Shown in pieces: positions 1 through 5,153 of a DNA stretch of 5,638 bases. A program made the position numbers and the translations under genes. The number at the start of each line of letters is the position of its first letter. Within the stretch, counting starts at the first letter, position 1. Source of the DNA: Candidatus Aminicenantota bacterium (GTDB taxonomy: Bacteria > Acidobacteriota > Aminicenantia > UBA2199); assembly GCA_029939015.1 (NCBI GenBank), contig JAOZTV010000207.1, positions 1 to 5,638 on the forward strand. Direction: 5' to 3'. The notes beneath the pieces are model-generated. The model saw only the letters and a program-made list of their open reading frames with translations, was not told the DNA's origin and searched no databases.

Positions 1-2
1 GG

Positions 3-1160
3 AGGGAATGGGGGCGTTTAGTGTCTTTAAGAAAATTCAGCGACCCTGAAATCCCTATGTCAAAAAAAATGAGAAAAAATGTGATTGGACTTTACGACGG
101 GGAAATACTGAATGTAGATGATAAAATTAGCAGGATAATAAATTACTTAAAAAAGGAAAATATTTATGAGAATACAATTCTTATAATAACCAGTGATCAT
201 GGAGAAGAATTTAAAGAACACAATTCCTTCGGCCATGGACATTCCCTTTATTCAGAAGTAATCAATGTACCTTTAATAATCAGGTTTCCAAAAAAAATTA
301 AGAGTAATATAAAAACTAAAGATCCAGTAATTATTTCTGATATACCTTTGACTCTATTAAATATGTTGGATATCTCACCTCCCCCCCAGTTTGAAAAATA
401 TTCAGTAAACCTAGAAAAATACTTTAATGGAAGTCAGGATAAAAAGACAGGAGAACGTAAGCTATTTGTAGAGTCCATACTTGGTAGTGGACCCAAACGA
501 TTTGCAATAATAAAAAGAAATCATAAATATTTTGCTTCATATAAATTTCACCCCTTAAAAAAAAACCATAAATGGATACAGATACCTGAAAGTTTATTTG
601 ATATTATGAATGACCCAAAGGATTTAATAAATATATCCCCAGATAAAACTTCAGACAAAAAAATATCTTTTTTGCAGAAGAATCTCAAATCTCACCTTAA
701 TCGATATATAATGAAAAATGTTAAAGGAGTACAGTTGGTGTTTTCGCCTTCAAGAGATTCAACTGGAGAATCAATAAATTATAGAGGATATGTACAATTT
801 GATCACGACTTGGAGGGTCGTCCTTTTGGTGTTAATTTTTCAGGTCTGGATTTTCTTGATGCAGAAGAAATAAATGGTAGATTTAAGTTCTCTATTGATG
901 TGAAGTCATCTTCAAAAAGAATTTACATGCCTATTTTTGATAGAAAAAAAAAAATAGTAATTGATATTCGTAAAGGTAACAAAATACTGGTTCAAAAATC
1001 AGTATTGTCTCCAAAAAAAACTGAATCAATCCAATTAATTTCTGGTTCGGATCACAATGGGAAAATATATCTAAGAGGTGGTATTTCTAGTATATCTTCA
1101 GGAAAAGTATCAATTTCTGATATAGAAAAAAAACTACTGGAAACACTGGGGTACATATAA
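3..1160 (+). CDS. Sulfatase/alkaline phosphatase superfamily enzyme, C-terminal part (5' end outside window)
   Basis: The reading frame is open from the left edge (first full codon AGG at 3) to TAA at 1158-1160, so the GTG at 21 is probably internal and the gene starts upstream. The segment YDGEI (nt 93-107) followed by NVDDKI, then SDHGEEF (nt 192-212) and GHGHSLYSEVINVPLI (nt 231-278) is the classic second half of the sulfatase catalytic domain. The Asp-His of SDHGEE and a His of GHGH are metal ligands in the family. The formylglycine or Ser/Thr nucleophile motif lies upstream and is not visible, so true sulfatase activity cannot be told from a phosphotransferase. After the catalytic fold come a segment with SLFDIMNDPKDLIN (family-typical 'LYDL..DP.E..N'), then about 140 residues that look beta-rich, and a terminal IEKKLLETLGYI that matches the common sulfatase ending 'LraLGYI'. 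The enzyme would normally act in the periplasm or at the cell surface. The substrate is unknown; the adjacent glycosyltransferase hints at a surface glycan. Confidence 0.88.
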   Translation, partial: REWGRLVSLRKFSDPEIPMSKKMRKNVIGLYDGEILNVDDKISRIINYLKKENIYENTILIITSDHGEEFKEHNSFGHGHSLYSEVINVPLIIRFPKKIKSNIKTKDPVIISDIPLTLLNMLDISPPPQFEKYSVNLEKYFNGSQDKKTGERKLFVESILGSGPKRFAIIKRNHKYFASYKFHPLKKNHKWIQIPESLFDIMNDPKDLINISPDKTSDKKISFLQKNLKSHLNRYIMKNVKGVQLVFSPSRDSTGESINYRGYVQFDHDLEGRPFGVNFSGLDFLDAEEINGRFKFSIDVKSSSKRIYMPIFDRKKKIVIDIRKGNKILVQKSVLSPKKTESIQLISGSDHNGKIYLRGGISSISSGKVSISDIEKKLLETLGYI

Positions 1161-1259
1161 GAATTGATTTATTTTGTTCAATAATGTATATTAAATACTA
1201 TTCATGAGCAATATATTATGGGTATTGAAACTTAAAATCAAATATACTATAATTTTGTA
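1161..1259 (+). other. Intergenic gap between the sulfatase and glycosyltransferase genes
   Basis: This 99-base AT-rich gap holds the promoter described at 1225-1253 and no coding sequence. A weak 5-bp dyad (ATTGA at 1163-1167 with TCAAT at 1178-1182) follows the sulfatase stop, but it lacks GC pairs and a T-run, so I do not call a terminator. There is no Shine-Dalgarno sequence before the next ATG. Confidence 0.6.
1225..1253 (+). promoter_or_regulatory. Sigma70-type promoter of the glycosyltransferase gene, predicted leaderless
   Basis: The -35 box TTGAAA (1225-1230) is separated by exactly 17 bases from a perfect -10 box TATAAT (1248-1253). The ATG at 1260 begins six bases after the -10 box, just where RNA polymerase normally initiates, so the transcript should begin at or next to the start codon. 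The sequence shows the boxes and spacing directly; the leaderless start is inferred. Confidence 0.72.
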
Positions 1260-3749
1260 ATGAAGATAACTAACAATTTTGAAAAAAACATTTTTAATAA
1301 ACTGATTTTCATTTTTATGGGAATATCTTTTTTGCTAAGTATAAAACAATTTTTTCCATTTAATTCTTTTGATGAGATTGAAATTATGGATTGGATAAGG
1401 GATATAGATCATAATCCTGCCTTTGCATTTAAATATCCCCCTCTTTTTGTATATATGAATTTATTATTATCAAAAATATATTCAATAGCATTATCATTTC
1501 TTGGGTTTATAAATACTGATTCTAATTTCTTAGATTCGAAGTTTGGATATTCCTTTACGCTTGAAGTTGGCCGTATAGTTAATGCCTTTTTATCATCTGT
1601 GATTGTTTTTGTGACATATAAAATTGGGAAGAACTTTTTTAATCAATATGTTGGGCTTTTTGCTGCATTATTAATTGCCGTCAATCCTCTAATTATTCTA
1701 TATTCACATATATTCAAGCCCGGAATTCTTACTGCATTATTGGTCACTACGACACTATATTTTTTGTTTAAATATATAAAGGAGCATAAAACAGTCTCAA
1801 TTTTCTGGGCATCGGTATTTTGCGGTTTGTCAATTTCGGCTAAATTCAATGTTTTTCCATTAATTATATCGATTTATTTTGCTATTTATTTTGCTTATCT
1901 TGATGGGAAAAAAATGGAATTTAAAAAATTGATATTATTTATTCCATCTGGAGGAATTATAGGTTTTTCTCTTGGAGCTCCAAACTGGGTGTTGAATCCC
2001 ATTGGCAATATTAAGGCTTTTTTATCAACATATTCCCCTGATAAAGGCAATATTTTTGAATTATTTCCAACTAAAACTATGACTACAATCTGGGTTGAAT
2101 TTTTTGACGATATAAAAACCCATTTTGGATTAATAATTTTTGTTCTGTTTATTTTAGCTATTATTTATTCTATTCTAAAAATAGACAAACAAAATATTTT
2201 TATAATTCTGTTTATTTTTTTTTATGTTTTGATAATTAGTTATTTTGGTTTTTTTGCCGATCGAATGAGTATGCCTGTTTTTCCTGCAGTTTCTATACTG
2301 GTGGGTAAGTTTCTTTTATTTGATATTCCGCTAATTTTTAAAAATTTTTATAAAACTAATCTTGATAGAGATAGACTTTTTAATAAGATTTTTCTTTTAT
2401 TCTTATTTCCTGTATCTATTTATGCTGCAATCCAAATAAACGATAATACTAAAACATATAATTTATTAAAAACACAAACAGATTTTAATTATACAATTGA
2501 ATATAGAGAGCAACACAACATTGATAACAAGACACATAAATATAATATTGGTCGCCAAATATATACACCAAGAGTAAATGACAGAAATATAAAAATTACA
2601 AAAAAATTTCAATTAAAGAACAAAAGACGACATAAAAACAAGAAACTTCACTTTATCCAAGCACATGGTCCAACTTATACAACTTTAACAACTGGAAAAT
2701 TATATCCAGAATTAAAAAAATTAGACATGTCTGAGTATAGACCCTTTTATATGATCAAAAAGAGAGAGTACCAGCCATGGAATCCTGAATGTATCTATTT
2801 ATATAAGGTTGCACCTGATTTATTGAAAATAGTTCCTAAAGGACTGAGCCCTAAAATAGATATACCAAAAAATATATTAATACCAAAAGTTTTCTATAAA
2901 AGCCAAAACACATCATTCCTTCCTTTACAGGTTTATGAACAAAACCCAAATTTTGGTATTACAAAAAAAGGACTTTACTCACATTGGATTTACTCAAAAA
3001 AAAAAATAAAAGAACTAAAATTTGATTTTATAAGGCCTAAAGCAATTCATTCAACGTCATTATCATTGGTTGTTAATAATAGTAAAAAAACCTTTAAAGT
3101 CGGAAATATAGTTAAAACAATTATTTTAGATGACCTAAAACCTAAATTTTTTTATTTTGACTATATATATCAAATTGAAATTAAAAATAATAATAGTTGG
3201 AAACAGAAAACGTTTGATGAAACTTATTTTACTTTTGATCCGGTATTTGAAATAATAGCAGACAATCATAAGAAGTCAACTAAAATTCAAGAAGTGTCAT
3301 TATCTTTGTCAGAAAAACCGTATATTCCAGAACTTTTCTCAAATAAACCAACTCCAGACTGGATTAAAAATTATTATTCTAAATTTGGAGTTGACCTAAC
3401 GCTTCTTAAATTTGTAGGGACAGGTTATTTAAAATTATATAAGGAGAAGCAGGAAAGTATATTAAAAACAGATTTTTTTCCTCTTGTTTGTGGAACTTAT
3501 AGACTTTTTATTAATTGGGAAAATATAGACCAGGAATCTCTAATATTAGAGATTGTTTTATATACATCAAAAGGTAAAAACACCTCAAATTTGAAATTAT
3601 TGAGAGAAAACAATAATTCTATTCTACTTAAAACAAACATAAAGACTGGTTTCTTTAAATTGTTTATTAAGCCAACTTCTGATAATTATGATATAAAATT
3701 AAATTGGATATCTATTGCTCCTGATTTAAATGGGTTAAAGTTAGACTAA
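1260..3749 (+). CDS. Multi-pass GT-C glycosyltransferase (PMT_2/ArnT-like) with a large C-terminal extracytoplasmic region
   Basis: The 829-residue protein has about 11-12 hydrophobic helices in residues 14-392 and then a soluble half. The first loop carries FDE (residues 37-39), the acidic pair typical of the catalytic loop of lipid-phosphate-sugar-dependent GT-C enzymes, followed by KYPPLFVY (58-65). Later family-like landmarks are GRIVNAF (104-110), NPLIILYSH (142-150), GLSISAKFN (189-197), GFSLGAPNWVLNP (235-247) and the Arg-containing ADRMSMPVFP (333-342). Such enzymes transfer a sugar from a polyprenyl-phosphate donor to a protein, lipid or glycan on the outer face of the inner membrane; donor and acceptor here are unknown. 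At the position where many relatives have 'PD', this one has KPG (153-155). Residues about 455-525 look like the usual post-membrane segment, ending in IYLYKV. Residues about 525-829 are extra, predicted beta-rich, and not recognised. ATG 1260 is the first start codon after the in-frame stop at 1233-1235; no ribosome binding site precedes it. Confidence 0.87.
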   Translation: MKITNNFEKNIFNKLIFIFMGISFLLSIKQFFPFNSFDEIEIMDWIRDIDHNPAFAFKYPPLFVYMNLLLSKIYSIALSFLGFINTDSNFLDSKFGYSFTLEVGRIVNAFLSSVIVFVTYKIGKNFFNQYVGLFAALLIAVNPLIILYSHIFKPGILTALLVTTTLYFLFKYIKEHKTVSIFWASVFCGLSISAKFNVFPLIISIYFAIYFAYLDGKKMEFKKLILFIPSGGIIGFSLGAPNWVLNPIGNIKAFLSTYSPDKGNIFELFPTKTMTTIWVEFFDDIKTHFGLIIFVLFILAIIYSILKIDKQNIFIILFIFFYVLIISYFGFFADRMSMPVFPAVSILVGKFLLFDIPLIFKNFYKTNLDRDRLFNKIFLLFLFPVSIYAAIQINDNTKTYNLLKTQTDFNYTIEYREQHNIDNKTHKYNIGRQIYTPRVNDRNIKITKKFQLKNKRRHKNKKLHFIQAHGPTYTTLTTGKLYPELKKLDMSEYRPFYMIKKREYQPWNPECIYLYKVAPDLLKIVPKGLSPKIDIPKNILIPKVFYKSQNTSFLPLQVYEQNPNFGITKKGLYSHWIYSKKKIKELKFDFIRPKAIHSTSLSLVVNNSKKTFKVGNIVKTIILDDLKPKFFYFDYIYQIEIKNNNSWKQKTFDETYFTFDPVFEIIADNHKKSTKIQEVSLSLSEKPYIPELFSNKPTPDWIKNYYSKFGVDLTLLKFVGTGYLKLYKEKQESILKTDFFPLVCGTYRLFINWENIDQESLILEIVLYTSKGKNTSNLKLLRENNNSILLKTNIKTGFFKLFIKPTSDNYDIKLNWISIAPDLNGLKLD

Positions 3750-3792
3750 AATAACTCTTGTGACAGTTAATGCTTCTTTTTTTAGTTTTAAC

Positions 3793-3811
3793 GTTTTTAC
3801 TAAGTAAAAAC
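3793..3811. repeat. Perfect 8-bp inverted repeat with 3-base loop upstream of the lipoprotein promoter
   Basis: GTTTTTAC (3793-3800) and GTAAAAAC (3804-3811) are exact reverse complements around TAA. The right arm can alternatively pair, as AAAACTAA (3807-3814), with TTAGTTTT (3782-3789). No T-run follows the hairpin, so it is not a standard terminator. It ends six bases before the -35 box, a position suited to a regulator binding site. That role is inferred. Confidence 0.55.
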
Positions 3812-3823
3812 TAATCTTGATTA
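3812..3823. repeat. Small dyad TAATC-TT-GATTA overlapping the -35 box
   Basis: TAATC (3812-3816) and GATTA (3819-3823) are perfect complements around TT and cover the -35 hexamer TTGATT (3817-3822). The dyad directly abuts the inverted repeat ending at 3811. A short AT-rich dyad can arise by chance, so an operator role is only a suggestion. Confidence 0.35.
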
Positions 3824-3845
3824 TTTGTTGCATGAAAGGTATAAT
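3817..3845 (+). promoter_or_regulatory. Sigma70-type promoter of the lipoprotein gene, predicted leaderless
   Basis: TTGATT (3817-3822), a 17-base spacer and a perfect TATAAT (3840-3845) precede ATG at 3852 by six bases. This is the same geometry as at the glycosyltransferase gene. A weak GAAAGG (3834-3839) lies 12 bases before the ATG. It could serve as a ribosome binding site only on transcripts that start further upstream, because it sits ahead of the predicted start point. Confidence 0.68.
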
Positions 3846-3851
3846 ATTAAT

Positions 3852-5075
3852 ATGAAAAAGATAATGGTTGTATTTTTTGTGTTTATATTATTGATGTTGG
3901 TTGTAAATTGTAAGGAAAATGCTATTCTACAGGAACCAACGCCTGAACCAACGCCTACGCCTACGCCAAAACCTACTGAACAACTTATTGGCAGAATGTA
4001 TTTTCATGATACTGGACCATCAAGTCAGTATGATATATTTAGTGGTGACTTATATTTAGTCCCAAAAGACACAGGTGCAGCGATATCACAAAAAAGAGTG
4101 TCTTTTGAAAATAGATCATTTTCTAAACAACATATATTGCAAAATGGGATTCACAAATTTGATGATGTATTAATTGAAGAAAGAAGGTTAAGAAAAGTTG
4201 TAATTAATACTGTTTTGTCGATTGATATAACAAAGTATGATTTTGAAATTAGAGATGTAGAGAATATCACAAATTCTACGTCTGATGATTTTGCTGTTAA
4301 TATAAATAATAATAATCAAATTGTATTTGTTACTGCTCCAGATGGACTTGGAAATGGTGGCGTTACTGAAATTGCCTATATGGATCTAACAGACCGTGTC
4401 CGCCATCAACTAACTCCTATTAAAGGACAATATTCAGGTAATAATTTTGACCCTGACTGGAAAACAGATAGTATAATAATCTGGAGTCATGATGGCAAAA
4501 TACAAGAGGTTGATCTTTTAACTCTTAAGGTTAGTGGTTCTCTAATTCCTGAATATGACTCGCAATTATATGACCCAAAATACTCTCCGGATGGAACAAT
4601 GCTTATTTTTAACACAAGAGTTAATAGAAAAAAGAATAGTTTCATTAAGTATCTATCATCTGGAAATATTGAGCCTGTATTACCAGCAGATATATTCAAA
4701 GATTATAGAGATGATAATCCTACTTGGCTATTTTCCAATAATTACATCACAGGGCATACTCTTCGAACTAATACAGCCGATGGTCGTATATATACTTATG
4801 ACCTATCAAGTAAAGAATTTAATTTTGTGACTGATGGTACAAGGGATTTTCGTTATGTGACACCTATTGACATTAGTGGTGATTATTATTTGATTTTTTC
4901 GGATTGGACTGATCGAGATAAAATAGCATTATGGATATCAAATATTGATGGTTCTATACTTAGGGAACTGAATCAAACAGGAGATGAGGCTATATTCACA
5001 ATTCTAGGACTTCAAATTCCAAATAATCTTGATGAATATAGCGAAATAGTAAAACAATATATAAGAAATTTTTAA
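3852..5075 (+). CDS. Lipoprotein with Pro-Thr linker and TolB-like (PD40) beta-propeller
   Basis: The 407-residue protein starts with MKK, a hydrophobic stretch (residues 4-18) and LVVNC, giving a predicted lipidated Cys20. Asn just before the Cys is rare in enterobacterial lipoboxes but tolerated in spirochaetal ones. A low-complexity linker of alternating Pro and Thr (28-42) would lift the rest off the membrane. Repeated propeller-blade signatures follow at about 148-190, 198-230 (FDPDWKTDSIIIWSHDGKI), 239-275 (DPKYSPDGTMLIFNT, the clearest PD40 motif), 288-327 and 337-373. The region 45-147 may add another blade or a separate domain. Such propellers usually mediate protein or ligand binding; no catalytic residues are evident, and no specific function can be assigned. 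ATG 3852 was chosen over an in-frame TTG at 3825 because it gives a standard signal peptide and fits the promoter. The stop is TAA. It has its own promoter, so it need not be co-transcribed with its neighbours. Confidence 0.83.
   Translation: MKKIMVVFFVFILLMLVVNCKENAILQEPTPEPTPTPTPKPTEQLIGRMYFHDTGPSSQYDIFSGDLYLVPKDTGAAISQKRVSFENRSFSKQHILQNGIHKFDDVLIEERRLRKVVINTVLSIDITKYDFEIRDVENITNSTSDDFAVNINNNNQIVFVTAPDGLGNGGVTEIAYMDLTDRVRHQLTPIKGQYSGNNFDPDWKTDSIIIWSHDGKIQEVDLLTLKVSGSLIPEYDSQLYDPKYSPDGTMLIFNTRVNRKKNSFIKYLSSGNIEPVLPADIFKDYRDDNPTWLFSNNYITGHTLRTNTADGRIYTYDLSSKEFNFVTDGTRDFRYVTPIDISGDYYLIFSDWTDRDKIALWISNIDGSILRELNQTGDEAIFTILGLQIPNNLDEYSEIVKQYIRNF
3933..3968 (+). repeat. Tandem repeat encoding the Pro-Thr linker
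   Basis: The 12-mer GAACCAACGCCT occurs twice in perfect tandem (3933-3944 and 3945-3956). It is followed by the hexamer units ACGCCT (3957-3962) and ACGCCA (3963-3968). Each unit is in frame and encodes EPTP, TP or TP, so a gain or loss of units would change linker length without a frameshift. The tract is more GC-rich than its surroundings. Confidence 0.85.
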
Positions 5076-5111
5076 ATGCCATAGTGTTCATAAACTCGAA
5101 AATTATGGTAT
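5076..5111. repeat. Interrupted inverted repeat across the promoter of the fourth gene
   Basis: ATGCCATA (5076-5083), just after the lipoprotein stop codon, pairs with TATGGTAT (5104-5111) with one G-T wobble and a 20-base interval. The right arm overlaps the -10 box. It could be a pair of operator half-sites or a weak 3' stem of the upstream mRNA. Neither is proven, and no clean T-run follows. Confidence 0.35.
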
Positions 5112-5114
5112 AAT
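5087..5114 (+). promoter_or_regulatory. Extended -10 promoter of the fourth gene
   Basis: TGG followed by TATAAT (5106-5114) forms an extended -10 element. A weak -35 match TTCATA (5087-5092) lies 16 bases upstream. Initiation near 5121 would give a leader of about 33 bases that includes the ribosome binding site. Confidence 0.65.
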
Positions 5115-5139
5115 CTTCTTTATATAAAAAAAATGTATT

Positions 5140-5145
5140 GGAGGT
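5140..5145 (+). promoter_or_regulatory. Canonical Shine-Dalgarno sequence of the fourth gene
   Basis: GGAGGT sits eight bases before ATG 5154, ideal complementarity and spacing for 16S rRNA pairing. It fixes the start and shows that this genome does use Shine-Dalgarno initiation, unlike the two preceding genes. Confidence 0.9.
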
Positions 5146-5153
5146 ATTAATAA

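Larger units (their letters stand above)
3750..3851 (+). other. Intergenic gap between the glycosyltransferase and lipoprotein genes
   Basis: The 102-base gap contains a T7 run (3777-3783), a strong inverted repeat (3793-3811), a second dyad over the -35 box (3812-3823) and a promoter (3817-3845). The only dyad ahead of the T7 run is TAACT/AGTTA (3752-3756 and 3765-3769), too weak for a confident terminator. Confidence 0.6.

Noticed and set aside
1..23. GGAGGG at the left edge followed by GTG 21 as a true gene start
   Set aside because: The spacing is 14 bases, the frame stays open to the edge, and a start here would delete the nucleophile-bearing half of the sulfatase domain.
1186..1198. 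GTAT...ATAC dyad in the first intergenic gap
   Set aside because: Only four pairs on each arm in very AT-rich DNA; expected by chance.
1643..1849. Minus-strand open frame of 68 codons
   Set aside because: It lies fully inside the glycosyltransferase gene, whose translation matches its family well; no independent start signals were seen.
3752..3783. Terminator after the glycosyltransferase gene (TAACT/AGTTA dyad and T7 run)
   Set aside because: The stem is only five AT-rich pairs and is separated from the T-run by several bases.
3825..3851. TTG as an earlier start of the lipoprotein gene
   Set aside because: It adds nine residues with charged and polar character ahead of a normal MKK signal peptide, and has no Shine-Dalgarno sequence.
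3832..3855. Eight-codon reading frame (MKGIILI, stop) whose TGA overlaps the lipoprotein ATG
   Set aside because: It could be a translationally coupled leader peptide, but the -10 box lies inside it and no ribosome binding site precedes it, so the main transcript would not contain it.
4487..4830. Overlapping open frames on both strands inside the propeller lipoprotein gene
   Set aside because: The lipoprotein frame carries the clear PD40 motifs; the others show no domain-like composition and are chance frames.
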